The notes under the pieces: generated by a model | Databases searched by the model: none | Seen by the model: the letters and a program-made list of their open reading frames with translations, nothing else | What the model was told of the DNA's origin: nothing | Translations under genes and position numbers: made by a program | Source of the DNA: Pholis gunnellus | Lineage: Eukaryota; Chordata; Actinopteri; Perciformes; Pholidae | Assembly: GCA_910591455.2 (NCBI GenBank) | Contig: OU342807.1 | Location: 4,355,430-4,419,429, forward strand | Length of the DNA stretch: 64,000 bases | Direction of reading: 5' to 3' | In this document: piece by piece, positions 34,881-47,715 of the stretch | How the letters are laid out: each line of letters starts with the position of its first letter | Position numbering within the stretch: the stretch's first letter is position 1

Positions 34881-36162
34881 TTGAGCTGTAACGATGGTTT
34901 TCCTTTTTTGAGAATTCATCACCATGAAAGATAACTTTGACATTACACAATGTTACTGGAAAGTTAATACAGAAAATACTGATAAGTGGGCCTTGAGTTT
35001 CTGGTGCTGATTTCACATACTGTGACCTTTGTTTGAGTACTACTGCCAGCTGGGAGTGTAAACAGCAACATAGATGATAAAAAGCTCGTGTCATGGACTC
35101 AAGGAAGACAGACCACAAAGCTCGAGTCGATTTAAAGGGCAGTCTGACATTTTACAGTCAGGAACCCTCTTGCTAGTTGGTCTTAATCAGAGTCACAGAC
35201 ACTGTAGGTCCACGACGTAGTTAGCTTAGCACAACGACTAGAGGAAACTCTTAGATTAGCTTACACAAATGAGAAAAAAAATATCCACAAAGCCACCAAA
35301 TATCTCCGTATACCAACACTTCCTGCTCCTACCACCTCACCAGTGACCCAATGGGTTGTCATGACCCTTTTGAATGAAATGTTTGAATGGTGATCTACAT
35401 TGCTTGAAGTGCAAAAATGTTGGAAATGTGAAGTTAACTGGATGAGATGCACTTTAATAAAGTGATAATGGTGAACAGGGACTAGGCCAACTGTAACCAT
35501 ACTTTTTCTGATCACTGTTAATACTAGTTATCGTTAGCCTTTACTACACACAAAGACTCCCAACCAGTCAAATAACGCAGCTTGGTCGGTGCTCCTCTTG
35601 TCACAGAGACTCATTCAGCATGTTTGTATGAAGCACCCACTTGCGACATCATGGGGAGGGCAACGGATGTAGTTTTAAAGAGCGATATAGTAGATATAGT
35701 AGAGGAGGTGGATGAGTAACACAATCACAGAGCGAGACCGAGACCTGTGAAGACGGAAGTTTATTTTGAAAAGACGCTATATGCACGCTAGAGGGGTAGG
35801 TGGAGCGTCATAGTGTGAAGCGTAGGGCCACTGACCAAGCTACGTTATTTACTAAATACTCATATACAATTGTGTTTGTTTTGCACCTGTCATTTCCTCA
35901 GAGCTCTGACTGGGCTTATGTTGATCTCCATGAAGCTCTGGTATCTCTGAGTAAGTGGAGGCACAGTACTTCCACCTTATACTTCAGCTCTCTACAGGTT
36001 TGAGTTTTATTTTGTTAACGTTTTTCTGTCAGCTCTCTCTCTCTCTCTCTGCCTTCTCCAATTAGAGCACTGAGTCATGGGGTTGCACAATAGCCGAGCT
36101 GCGTAATCACATAAAGCCGGCTTATCTGTCTCGCCAAGGGCACCCAGTGTACTCTGACCCAC

Positions 36163-36188
36163 TGTGTGTGTGTGTGTGTGTGTGTGTG
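36163..36188. repeat. (TG)13 microsatellite
   Basis: A short pure TG run of 26 bp. Confidence 0.95.
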
Positions 36189-36338
36189 CAGATCTAAGCA
36201 GTCTGAGTGCAGATCCATTTGGAGGAAGTGAAATTGAGCGAAAAACAGGTTTTCGAAGAGCAACAGAGCAGGTAGACGATCAAATCAAATCACATCCAGA
36301 GATACAAACAGCAGACAGAGACTAACAGGAGAATAACC

Positions 36339-36535
36339 GGAGGTGGAGGGAGTATTTAGATCGATTACTTAAGTAAAAGTAGCAATACCTCGGTGTAGAC
36401 ATTAAATATTTTACTTAAATAAACGATCTGAGTACTTAGCACCAAAATATACTTAAAGTACTAAAAGTTAAAAATACTCATGATGCAGAAATGGCCCATT
36501 ACTGCGTATCAGTACATTTACTCAAGTGCTGTAGT
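36339..36535 (+). repeat. TACTTNAGTA repeat family C (copy 3)
   Basis: GGAGGTGGAGGGAGTATTTAG and ATTACTTAAGTAAAAGTAGC match the start of the family. CCCATTACTGCGTATCAGTAC marks the 3' part. Confidence 0.65.
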
Positions 36536-37218
36536 CGTCTTGCAGGTTGCTATGGCATCGACAGCGCGTGAGGATGCGGCTGCCGGTAGCTCTCATGAAC
36601 TTGGCTACGTTTTCTGTTTGTTTTAATTTTTTCGTCTTTTTTGTGTCTTTTTTTTCGTGAAGACGATCGCTGCTCCCGGCATCGTCTGACCACCAAGCCG
36701 GAGCGGCCCGGAGAGCCAAGATGGAAGCTAAGCTAACCCAGCCAGGGCCTGAGGCTCACCCACCACCCAATCTGCCCCCCGGCTGAGCACCGTCAACCAT
36801 GATGCTCGGTGCTCAAACGTTGTCAAAAGTTGATGGACAACGTAGTTAATGGACAACGTTTTCCTGTCAAGAGAGTTGATGGCAGAGAGTTGTTTTGTTG
36901 CTGCTCTTTGCATTCCTCCTGAGTCAAATTCATAAAACCCACTACAGGAATGCGCTGCTGTTTCTGTAATGTTTTTGTTGGAAATGGGCTCCAACATGAG
37001 CATTCTCAGCTCAACCCAACCGGTCGAGGCCGTCTTGGTTCTGCTCGAGGTTTCCTCCTCGTTAAAGCGGAGTTTTTTTCTTGTTGCTCGTGGGAGAACA
37101 TTGGGTCTCTGTAACTGATAGAACATGATCCACACCGGCTCTCTATGAGAAGTGTCACAAGATAATTGCTGCTATGATTTGGTGCTGAATGGAAAAATTG
37201 ACTTGATGTATTGCTACG

Positions 37219-37221
<3 letters not shown>

Positions 37222-37310
<89 letters not shown>
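37222..37310. repeat. (AC)n microsatellite, 89 bp
   Basis: A pure AC run that accounts for the long His/Thr and Cys/Val shadow frames. Confidence 0.98.
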
Positions 37311-37312
<2 letters not shown>

Positions 37313-37879
37313 TCTCAGTTACATAAACTGTTGTGATCTAACTGTACAGTTTGTGTTGGACGCTGAGTCAAACCCTCAGAGTGTGATGACTTGGAGCTGC
37401 AGGCTGGAAAACAGTCATCAGGTCAGTGAGAGGACGCTCAATAAAATACATTATCAACTCCCCAAAACAACCGGGCGTTTCACTATCAGCGTGTGTTTTG
37501 TTTGTTTGTGTTTGAGCAAAGTCTGACGTCCAACAATCCTCCGAACCTGTGTTGCGTTTATGTGTCGTTTTCTTCAGAAATTTTCCGTCTGGTCATAAAA
37601 ATCCATCTGCTGCTTTTCAAATCTTATCTTTGATATCGTTCGGTCTGCATTTTTACAACCACATTTTTCCGACAACATTCAGCGCCTTTCGGTGTTCAGA
37701 CTTTACAGCGTCGCCGACTGTCTCCGCCAAGTGCTCTTCTTCAAAACACAGTGAGGCAACGAATGCTCAAAGTTTGTTTGGCTGCGCCGTAAACCGACGC
37801 ATCACTTCTTCTTCTATTGTATTTCTGACTGAGGGTCAGGTACAGTAGCCCAGAACGGACTAAATCGTACACCCTGTTC

Positions 37880-38110
37880 ATTTAAGTTAATTATTGAATC
37901 AGTCCATCCATTCGTCCAGCGAATATATCTCAAAAGCTTCTGGCTCCAATTTCTACGACACTTGAATATCCGTTGACCCCAGAGGATGAACCCTCATAAC
38001 TTTCATCAGGAATAATTTTGTCCATAAAATTCTAAACATTTTTTGTTGTTTTTCTAAATCACATCCATGCGTACTCCCCAGAGGATGAACTATTTTAGAT
38101 TTTCAAGCTG
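37880..38110 (+). repeat. Family A fragment (copy 4)
   Basis: CCCCAGAGGATGAACCCTCAT (37978-37998) and a second CCCCAGAGGATGAAC (38077-38091) show the core twice, so this is a nested or duplicated copy. Confidence 0.5.
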
Positions 38111-38705
38111 CTAGTTTAATTCTGTGTTTATTTTGGCGGGATCTGTTGACAAAAGTGAAAGTGTTTCTGAGCACCAGAGTCCTTTTAGAAAACCTCTCAT
38201 TCTTCAGTCCGCTACACTCAGTCCTGGTTCTGGTTCTTCCGGGCCTCCCTACCCTCCAGTGGGTCCAGCAATACGGCCTGGGTCTCCGGCAGTATGGGGG
38301 CGGTTTTGGCTGATTTCTGATTTTGCACAAAATCCAATTTGGTGCCACCAATGACACGCATTGACGATAGCTACATAGAGACAATGTTCTCCCTGATGGT
38401 CTCGTTTACTTAAGGTCATATAGAGGCGTCAGCATTAGTTCCTCACAGTAACTTTAATGACCCCCATGACGTTTCCTCTACAGCGCCACCTTCACAACAA
38501 ACTTAACATTTTTAGATCTTCTAAATCTCTGAATCATCAGAAATGTGGAGTCATTTAAGGACTCGGTGATGTATAAGACTTTTAGTGTTCATAAAACTTA
38601 TAGTGTTTTATATTCGCTCTGATAATTTGGTGGACGCTCAGCGGAATTTAAGTGAGTTCAAAGGTTTATAGGACCGAGAATAGAAAAAGGAACAGGAACA
38701 ATGCT

Positions 38706-38819
<114 letters not shown>

Positions 38820-38929
38820 CATAAAGATAACCATATGCAAATAAACACACAAAGACGGATGATGCTGTTTCCATCCTGTCTGATTGTTTTGGAAAGAATC
38901 AAACGCACGCCGCATTCATAACAATGGCA

Positions 38930-38932
<3 letters not shown>

Positions 38933-38960
<28 letters not shown>
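38933..38960. repeat. (AC)14 microsatellite
   Basis: A pure 28-bp AC run, 113 bp after the larger array. Confidence 0.95.
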
Positions 38961-38962
<2 letters not shown>

Positions 38963-39041
38963 CTGCCTCCAATGACTGCAATCAGACAAATGTCTGCAGC
39001 GGTGGTGTTTCAGCCACGCAGGGAGGCCTGGGGAGGGAATC

Positions 39042-39063
39042 CAGCAGCAGCAGCAGCAGCAGC
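39042..39063. repeat. (CAG)7 trinucleotide repeat
   Basis: Seven CAG units in noncoding sequence. Confidence 0.92.
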
Positions 39064-41830
39064 TTCTCAGCAGCCGCCCGGAGGATTAAAAACAGAAGTG
39101 GGTGTGGAGATGGAGGGGTGGGGGTCCTGGAAAATGTCTGAAAACTGAAAAAGTGGAGGAGGGGGGGGCAGATTCATGTGCTAGACATCGTAAAACTGTT
39201 TCCTGCGGCTCAAGGACTCAGGGTGGGACTGGGGTTGTCATTTCTTTACAAGCTTCTCCTCCCAAAAATGAAAAGAGCTCGTAAGAACACGACCAGACGG
39301 GAGAGTTTTTCTCTACTATTTTTTTCCCTCATCTTTTTATCCTTCTTGGAGGTTCCTACTTTGTGCGCCCAGTGGTATACGACAAATGAATACATATAGA
39401 AACCATATTTAAAGGGTAATCAAAAAACAACAAACAAAAAGATTTTTGCGCTGTTTATATAAACTGTATATTGACATTTCTATGAGTTGTCGGCAACACA
39501 GAGAAATCGAGGGTTTGAAGACTTAAATTGGAGTTTGACGCCCTCCCGGTTTGAAAATCTAGCTACTGTTGCAAAGAGGACTCTGCTTCATTTGCTCTCG
39601 GTGTCTCGGTGGAAGGCGAGTCAGCTGTTAGCTGGCCGGTAACGTGCTAGCACTAGTCAGCAGCAGTAGAGCACAGCAATGAGGTACCGGAGGTGAACAT
39701 CCGATTCTTGTTCTGAATGGAGGATTTTGATTATTAGCTGTGATGTCGTAGCCATCCAAGTTCGACTTGTCACGAGCTATGAGATTGGGAAACGATGGTA
39801 TATGCTCCTGTCGACGCCCCATGTCTGTGTGATGTCAACAATATGTTCAGGAAAACGTAGTTTATTCACAGTATCATGGAGATCTACTACACTACCCACA
39901 ATCCTAACGTACCATGGAAATGTTTACTGCACGTGTGGTGAGTGTTTGTGCCCATACGTGGTGCTCTAGGGTCTGCTCGCCGATTTAAAAAAAAACGTAC
40001 CAACATGTCGGCTCGTTTGGAAACTTTTGTTATCTAACGTTACGAAAATAGTTCATAGAAATGCGTTTTTCGGGAATTTTCAGAGGCGGTGAGTCGCCAT
40101 TCACGATGGTTTCAAATCATTTTCCAATTATATATAATATTTTTGCTATAAACAAGTGTTTTACGGTCCTGATTCATCTCGTCGTCGGTTGGCTTAGTTC
40201 CATGCTTACATCTAGTTAAATAAAAAGGAATTTCTGAAACGTCAATGGATGAACGAACGAATGGGAAATTCACTTCCTGAACCAGGAGCCGCTCAAAACG
40301 TGGGCGGTCACTGTTGAGCTCCACAGCCCACAAACCCACATTTCTCCCGACTGTTTCACACTATTCCAATTACAGTTAATGTACCAAAAGACGGAGCAAT
40401 GAGCCATTTCATGAGGACGGATTAAGGCACTCGACATGTTTGTGAGGCGGACACACACCTACACAGAACTGTGTTTCCCTTCCTTTAATTCAAGGGGGCA
40501 TGTTTGTGCCGTCACCTCCTGCCTCATGACGGACATGCTGACCTTTCCGCGTCTATTTGTGCAGCAGTTTATACTCCAGCCGAGCACATTCATTTAAAAG
40601 AAATTGGATAGTGCAACAACGCTAATAGGACAAGTTCCTCCATTTCAGGCGCCCTGCGTTCCATCAAAGGTCAACACTGTCATGACGGTTTGCGATTGAT
40701 CACCAGTGCATTCTGTGTGGATCTGAAGATAAATCCACTGATCGCTTTGGTTCAAAAAGGCACTTTTGGGCTCAAGCTAACTGGAGTTGCTAGGAAACTA
40801 GCATACTTCTGGTTTGAACGCTAGGACATTTTGGTAAATTTACTTGTATGACATCAGAGAGGAAACAGATATCTCCCAGTTTTGTTTTAAAGATATATGC
40901 ACATTGGTTTGCAACTTTGGGTTCAGTGAGACTTTTAATAATGAAAAGCTTGACTTTGGTTTGTTTAGAGAATCTGTGTTTGTCAAGGATAAAGGGCAAT
41001 GGGCTGACGATATATGGACTAAACCTAACGTGTTACACTTTTTTGGGATTCACACTCACTGAACATAGTAGAGAGAATTCTGATGTAATCTGTCTAAAAT
41101 GCAAAGATCTCTGTTTCCAGTTGAGATCAAGTAGTTCACCTTTGACTTTTGTAACGGTGTGTTAATCTATCTTATCTTCTGACAAGATGCACAAAGATTG
41201 AGATGACTGTTTTACATGTTTACAAACATAAATTAGCCAGTTATTTGGAGAGAAAAAAAGATAATCTGTAGATATTAAACTGTTTTTTTGTTTTTTTTCC
41301 CCCACATGCTTTGAGTATACAAGACGGGAAGATGTTTGAGTTGTCTCGTAATCCCATGTGGGAAGGGCCAAATATTTGGCATGCTAACTCGGACATTATT
41401 GGAGCGACGATGTCTGAGAAATCCCACGATTGCTTATCTGTTTCTTTACTACTTGCTTTGTATCTGTGTGTAATTAGGTTTTAAACACAAGTGTTCTGCA
41501 GCTAAACACAGTTCATGCTGTGACAAAGGCCTCTGACTAAAACCGCCCGGATACTGTTTGGTTTTTGATGAAGAGACAACTTTTTCCGCTTTAAGACCGA
41601 GCAGTTTCTGGACTGCACACTTGTACTTTCCTGGGGGCCATTTACTTTTAACGGATGAAGAATATCAATAAATATAAGACGCATGAGTCAGATGAAATGT
41701 TTTGCATCATGCACTGAAGGCCTTCCCGAGCCTCTTGGATCAGATGAATCTTCAAAAGCAACAAACGCCCTCTTCCTTCTGCTGCCATGGAGTGTGTTTA
41801 CTGTCTCTAAACCATCGAGGAGAAACCCCC
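39064..41830. other. Intergenic sequence
   Basis: No gene is recognised. Frames of 60-105 codons (for example 40848-41165) lack domains and codon bias. A poly-A/T-rich stretch and ordinary AT-rich sequence fill the interval. Confidence 0.5.
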
Positions 41831-41834
41831 TCTA

Positions 41835-42875
41835 ATATTCTACCATCCGCTTTTCAGGCGGCGGCTTTGAACTCGTGGCGAGCTCAGTGTTTGAAGTCGG
41901 CAGTCTGGAAGAAGCCCGAAACCCGTGGTTTGGTTGTGGCTTGTCGGGACGTTACGTAAGCCGTCATTAGTTGCAGCTTTCTTGCTCCGGGGCCCTCGGT
42001 TACATCACGGTTGAACTTTGACGTGTGGCGCTGATGTTATTTTTGGCAAAGCAGCGTTATGCACCTGAACTGAGAAAGGCTGGCGCCACACTCAGGAAGA
42101 AGAGGAAGGAGGAGGAGGAGGTGGAGGGGGTGGGGGGGGGGGGGGGGGTGGGGGGAGTGAGGTGACAGGAACGTGCGCTTCAACCAGCGAGGCTGTTAAA
42201 GTCTCCATGAAAGTCAAACGCTCCCCTGCTGATGAGTTTAGCAGTGAGTCCCTGTAGACGCTGTCGGAAAGAGTGAAGAGCGACGGGGAAGGAAAAAGGA
42301 AACGTCGACCAGTTTTTGAACGAGTCTCCTTCAGTGACTGTTTTTACAGATCGCGATTTTCTTTCTGAGCTGAAAAAAAAAAAAAAAAGAACGGTCTGTG
42401 TCGGGCCGCGTCTCCTGCCTCTTAAATCGTCTGCGGTCTGGAAACGTTTTTCCTGACGAGAGGAGCTGGAGAGGCTGCGAGCTTGCTGGACGACTCCACT
42501 CTGCCATCATCATCATCATCATGTCAACTCGGTGAGGAGGCCGAATCTCAGGAACGGCTCTCCTCCCATCTGCTTTTTAAGCTTTCGTTCTCTTTTAGAA
42601 AAAAAAACAAAACAAAAAACATTTCTTTCTTCCAGGGAAATTCCGATCATTTCCCCTCCCGAGGCCTGAGCTGCTCCCTCCTCTCGACAGTTTATTTGGA
42701 AATGTAGACCGTTAGACTCAAAGCCCTGTCCTCCCCGTGTGACCACCAACCCCCTTCCTAAACTGGCAACCCCCCGCCCCCACACACACTCACAGAATCC
42801 CCACCATGGCTGCAGATGTGGCACATCTGGCTCCAGGAATGAGTCATTATTGTTGGCTCTCTCTGATGCTCCGCT

Positions 42876-42951
<76 letters not shown>

Positions 42952-43620
42952 GCACCCTCTCTTTCGGCCGCCATGGCAACTGACGGATGTTTGGCAGGAA
43001 GTCCTTGGCACCGAGCCGGGCCTGAACGAGTAAGAGAGCTGTGGAGCTCAGGGAATGAGAGAGAGAGAGAGAGAGGTTTGTGTGTGTATGTCAGAGAAAC
43101 AGAAGGCAACAAAGTGTATATGCCTGTGAGACAGAATGAGAGAGTTAAAGTGTGTAAACAAAAGAGAGGGGGGGTGCGAGGTGGGCGGGGCTTCAGTCTG
43201 GAGATGGTCCAGTCCGACCATAAAGCTCTGACTCTCAATCGAGGCCTCTGGCAGAACAAAGCTGCGTGCCACACTGCCGCCGCCACCGCTTGGCAGCGGC
43301 CACGTTTTCCCAGCAGCCCTTGCCTTGGCAGCTGGCCGACCTTTCCCTGCAGGCCTGCAAAGAGGATTAGGACAGAGGAGGGAGGGGGAGGAGGCGAGGG
43401 GAGACGAGGGGAAAAAGAGAGCCTTGTTGTTTTTCTCTTGTCCTTTCACTTCGCCCCCGGTGACATCACCACCGCTCCGATTCCAGATGCGAGGCGTTCA
43501 AAAGTGTTTCTCCCCGGGTTTATTGCACTTGGCCGTCCATTTTATGAAGGTTGCGACCGGTGCTGTATCTCGGGGTGATTCGGGGGGGAAGGGGGGGGGG
43601 GGGCAGGATTTTACCTGGAA
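41835..43620. other. GC-rich, CpG-containing block with homopolymers and CT array
   Basis: Higher CpG content than the flanks, a perfect TTACGTAA palindrome at 41952-41959, a CAT repeat at 42504-42521, G17, the CT array and a G13 run lie here. The 279- and 255-residue frames across it are shadows of the CT array. It could hold an unannotated noncoding promoter. Confidence 0.35.
42879..42949. repeat. (CT)n microsatellite, 71 bp
   Basis: A pure CT run followed by CGCGCACCC. It creates the long Ser/Leu and Arg/Glu shadow frames in this region. Confidence 0.97.
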
Positions 43621-43779
43621 ATTCATGTGCCCGACAAATTATCTTAAATTAACTTTCCTTTGGCATCGTCTCCATGGTGCTGGCACGTTAGAGGTCATTT
43701 CCCATATTTATGTGAGATCAGGCAGGAAATATCACAACTGCTGCTGTATGGAAGCGTTAAAGTGTCTTAAATACTAAAT

Positions 43780-44000
43780 AATGACACATGCTAGTGTTTA
43801 GCAGATATCATATTTACCATGTTCACAGTCGTATTTTAGCACATTAGCTTGCTACGGTATGCTAATTAGCAGTAAACACAAAGTACAGCTGAGGCTAATG
43901 TGAATGTCTTTAGCTCTGCAGGTATTTGGGCAGAAACCAAAGTATTGGACACATTACAATGTTGATGTGTGGACCAAGTTTCATAGCAAAAAGATGATTT
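43780..44000 (-). repeat. Family A fragment (copy 5)
   Basis: The region has GCATGCTAACA-like words (TTAGCTTGCTACGGTATGC, ATTAGCAGTAAACACAAAG), CAGGTATTTGGGCAGAAACC and GGACCAAGTTTCATAGCAA. These are the distal, reverse-orientation half of the family. Confidence 0.5.
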
Positions 44001-45013
44001 TCCCTTTAAAAGACAGTCGTGGCTAGCCTGACATTGAAATCGTTGGTTTAAGATTTATTATTTTTGTAAGTTATTTTACTACAGGAAGACGACGTGGCCA
44101 ATCTAAATCCTGACGGCAGAGCTCTTTTAAAACACTAGAAGACATTTAGAGGTCTGGAACCAGGCTCGAAGCTTTCATCCTTACTTTGTCCAATCCCCTT
44201 CTGTTCCCAGCACTTATTGATTTAAACCTGTGTGGAAGTCTATCAATAGATCAGTGAGTCATTTCCTGAGACTGTGTGTTTGTAGGAAGGTAGATGTGTC
44301 TGTCTGATGAGGATGTTTCCAGGCAGGAGGGTTTACTGCACAGAGAGGCCCGGATGACTCTGTGCATGTAAATGAGATGGAGATGTGTTTGTTGAAATGG
44401 TAAACAGACTGTTGTTGGTCCTGCGCCAACAGTCCTGCAGCTGGAAGAGAAGAAGAAGGCAACGGTGGCGTCCCAGTAAACAGGAAGCAGTTCATTACTA
44501 GTAATTTCCTGACAATGAGGTTATGTGCTGATAAGTGAGGAGATTAAAGTGCATCGCTGAGGTTCTGTTTACCATCCGCAGACAGCAGGAGACACATCAC
44601 ATCTGCTGAGTGTGTGTGGGGGGTTACCCAGAAGTCCCTGCAGGGACATAACTGTAATACGGCCTGCAGGGAAGTTTGGTGCTAACTTCCAAAGCTTCAA
44701 CCTGCCGAACAACTCAGGAAAACTACAAGATTGGAAAAATACATTATATATTGTTTATTTAGGAAAAAAACTAGCCTAACGGACCAAAAGCTGCCATATA
44801 AAAGCCACAGAGTTCGTCACAGACTCAATATGCAAAGCATCCTCAATCCAAATATGGCTGTAGGTGGCGATTACAAATGTTATCAGTAATTCTGATGGTA
44901 GCAAAAGATGGAAATCGGTTGTGTCGTTTCACAAAGATCGCAAAGTCCGCGCATGGGTGGAGGTCTAAGTGGATGGTCGGTTCAAACAAACACACCTGAC
45001 TACGTCACTACGA

Positions 45014-45480
45014 TTGTGTAGGGCTGGATGGTATGGCCTAAAAATGTATATCACAGTATAATCTCTAAGCATGGATGTTGACGGTATATATCATGGTATA
45101 TTTGTTTTTCCTAAAATGTCAACATAAATGCTTTTGAAAGGGTAAAGCAGTGGTATCGCAACTGCATGGCATAATTTCAACCATCCCAAAGTCAACGTAA
45201 ACCCTCAAACAATCAAAATGTTATCTTTTGACTTAATTGTCATATATAGTGGTTATTTGCAGAAAAATAAATTAATAGGAAATAAATTATTGTATTTTTA
45301 TTTCAATATTTGCTTTAATTTATAGCATTAGCAATTCCAACTTCGTAGTATATGCTGCTTACAGCTAGTGTTTGGAAGTTATTTAATTCCCTTTCTAACA
45401 CATATTTTACATCGCCTTTTATATCGCCAAAAACCTCATATTATAAGATTACATTTGAACACAATACGCCTTTTTTACTG
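45014..45480. repeat. GGGCTGGATGGTATGGCC interspersed repeat
   Basis: GGGCTGGATGGTATGGCCTA followed by TATATCACAGTATAATC and a second GGTATATATCATGGTATA matches a family I know as common in teleosts. The distal boundary is uncertain; AT-rich sequence with TATCGCC words continues to about 45430. Confidence 0.45.
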
Positions 45481-46011
45481 AGTTGAGCTCGAACGCACCA
45501 TACAAGTCAACGTAAGTGCCCTTATCTTTAGCTGTGTAGAGCAGAGCAGCATGAAGGCAATTAACTATAATACAATAAACGTCTGATTAAATTAGCTGTT
45601 CCAACTGTTTTACTACTGTTTGCAACCGTTTGGTCCTTCGGCTTATTTTCGACTTGAAGTCATGACAAATTGTGAGCTTTGTGTTTTCTTCACTCACCGA
45701 CATATGTTGTGTGTGTGTCTGCCTGTGACGTGAGTGCCGCTGTGTGCGATCGTAAACTATCACGCGGCACACGTGTGTAAATCTGACTGGAAAAAAAAAT
45801 CGGAAATAAAAATCTGATTGCCGGTTACGAACAGCTGAAAACTCAACCCATTATCTTTTCCTAAACCCATAAATAATGTTTAACGCTACAGTCAACAAGT
45901 TGAAACAGAGACACGGGAGGTAGCTTCCCTTGATAAAAGCAGTAAACCTGTTTACAGTCAGTCGAACCTCCCTATGAGTCAGTGGTCGTTTGTTCGGCTG
46001 CAGTAGGGGCA

Positions 46012-46032
46012 GGGGGGGGGGGGGGGGGGGGG
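46012..46032. repeat. 21-G homopolymer
   Basis: An uninterrupted G run in otherwise ordinary AT-rich sequence. Confidence 0.93.
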
Positions 46033-46549
46033 CTCTTAATAATTGAGCAAATAGCTTTGTAGCATTAGCTTTGATGTGTTAAAACGGGTTTAATTTTTAA
46101 ACAGAGCGTTTGGTAAATTAAGCATTGCTGCACACAGAGAAAAGGCTTTGATGATGTGGAACAGATGATGCATTCAGGGCAAAAACACAGTTCTGTTTTA
46201 TCTCGCCTCAATCGGAGGCAACTGTCGGGCGCTCCAAATAATTAAGAATTGGCCTCGAATTCAAACAGAGATACAGATTAGCCTTCGCAGTCCCAGTGGG
46301 ATCTACTCTAAACGCGTTTAGTGAAAAGCCGTTTGAAATGGTATTTACAAGCTTTTTGCAATGAATGATGTCTGTCAGCACAGACGGAGAGAGATCTGCC
46401 AAACTGCTCTTTTTAAATCTCAGAGTGCCTGAAGGAGATCTGAGCTTCACCTCACTGAACAGAAATCAGCGAACAGCTGGTAGAAATGAAGAAAAATACA
46501 TGTGGACACCAGCGGGACAAAGACAGTCCGCTGAACACTTTGGTCTTGA

Positions 46550-46790
46550 GTGTCTTGATTGTGATACCTCAACAATTACTGGACAGACGGACTTGAAATT
46601 TGCTGTTGATATTCAAGGTCCCCAGAGGATGAATCCTAGTCATTTTGGTGTCCATTCCTGCATCGCAACAATCAGGGCAAAGCTTTCACTTGTTCACCAG
46701 AAACATTAAAAAGTGATTGACAAATTGCTGTTACATTTACTGATAGCATTCACGCACCACAGAGGATAAAAGCTTTAGATTTTGGACATA
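46550..46790 (+). repeat. Family A fragment (copy 6)
   Basis: CTCAACAATTACTGGACAGAC, TTGAAATTTGCTGTTGATATTC and CCCCAGAGGATGAATCCTAG follow the family order. A decayed second core (CACAGAGGATAAAAGC) lies at 46758. It abuts the family D SINE-like copy at 46804. Confidence 0.55.
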
Positions 46791-46803
46791 CCATGAGCTT
46801 CTT

Positions 46804-46961
46804 GGACACACCCATTCACACGCGGATGGCACAGCTTTTGGGAGAAATTTGGGATTCAGTATCTTGCCCATGGATACTTCGTCATGCGGACTGGAGGAGC
46901 CGAGAATCGAACCACCGATCTTCCAATCAGAGATCAACCTCTACCTCTGAGCCACAGATGC
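46804..46961 (-). repeat. Repeat family D (copy 2) with tRNA-like Pol III promoter, SINE-like
   Basis: Read on the minus strand, an A-box-like TGGCTCAGAGGT (46943-46954) is followed by a B-box-like GGTTCGATTCTC (46902-46913). The plus-strand left part has ACACACCCATTCACACGCGG and ATCTTGCCCATGGATACTTC as in family D. The two boxes are about 30 bp apart. No acceptor stem or paired arms of a real tRNA are present. Confidence 0.6.
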
Positions 46962-46982
46962 TTTCGGAACAAAACGTCAAAG

Positions 46983-47400
46983 AATATGGCCAAAAATATA
47001 TGGATACACCAAATATTATGCCCATATGTGATAGATGTGATTGTGACACCATTTCGTGGAAAACCGTTTCTTTATGTAGCTTGCTTTGTGCACGGAGACG
47101 TTATCCTGTTGAAACAGGAACGAGACAAAGACAATTCACAGCTAGAAGAATACTGTTGTCTCAGATATCATTTCATGCTGTAGCTGTCAGATTTCCCTTC
47201 ATAAGAGGACCAAATCAGGAAACACACCCAGACCAAAAGGACACAAAAGCAGGCAGAAGTATGTTGTGACCGCATATTTTTGGTCGTTCGATGGTGTATC
47301 TCTAAACACAAAAATTAATCATATGCGTCAGTGATGACATGATTATCTCACCAGCAGATATAAAAGGATATGGACACTTGAACTTCCTGGAAAACTGCAA
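46983..47400. repeat. GGCCAAAAATATATGGATAC repeat remnant
   Basis: GGCCAAAAATATATGGATACACC at 46987 and GGATATGGACACTTGAACTTCC near 47380 resemble the ends of a teleost repeat with GGCCAAAAGTATGTGGACAC. No transposase-like reading frame is present between them. Confidence 0.35.
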
Positions 47401-47564
47401 ATCTGAAGATGTATCACGTGACAATGTGAAAGCGATCCCTCTCAGCTTTACGGGGCTTTATAGTGAGTTTGAGCTCATTGTTTATCTGGCCGGCCCACAG
47501 CTTTACTGTTCTGGTTCACTCTCAACATCCTCATGGTGACTTTGTCAGAGAAAAAGTTGTAAAA

Positions 47565-47715
47565 ACTCACTGGACGCTACCTGCTCAGCAGCAAACCGCA
47601 GACAGACACATTTAGAGACTCGCTGGTGAACATAGTGGAGCATTTCACAGCTAAAGAGACAGATATTTCCTTAAAGATGGTGGAGACCAAAAACAGAGCG
47701 AAAAGAGAGTGAATC
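47565..47715 (+). repeat. Interspersed repeat family E (copy 3)
   Basis: CTACCTGCTCAGCAGCAAAC, TTAGAGACTCGCTGGTGAAC and GGTGGAGACCAAAAACAGAG match the other two copies. The copy is about 150 bp and lacks their right-hand part. Confidence 0.65.

Noticed and set aside
40848..41165. 105-codon plus-strand frame
   Set aside because: No domain, no splice signals, AT-rich composition and low complexity in Phe/Leu. Probably chance.
42519..43578. 255- and 279-codon frames on opposite strands at 42.5-43.6 kb
   Set aside because: Both owe their length to the CT array (Ser-Leu or Arg-Glu runs) and have no domain, codon bias or splice context.
46902..46961. Possible tRNA gene on the minus strand
   Set aside because: A and B boxes are present but no acceptor stem or paired anticodon arm can be drawn. 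It continues into a dispersed repeat.
46793..47269. 158-codon plus-strand frame
   Set aside because: It runs through the family D SINE-like copy and the GGCCAAAA-type repeat remnant, so it is repeat-derived.
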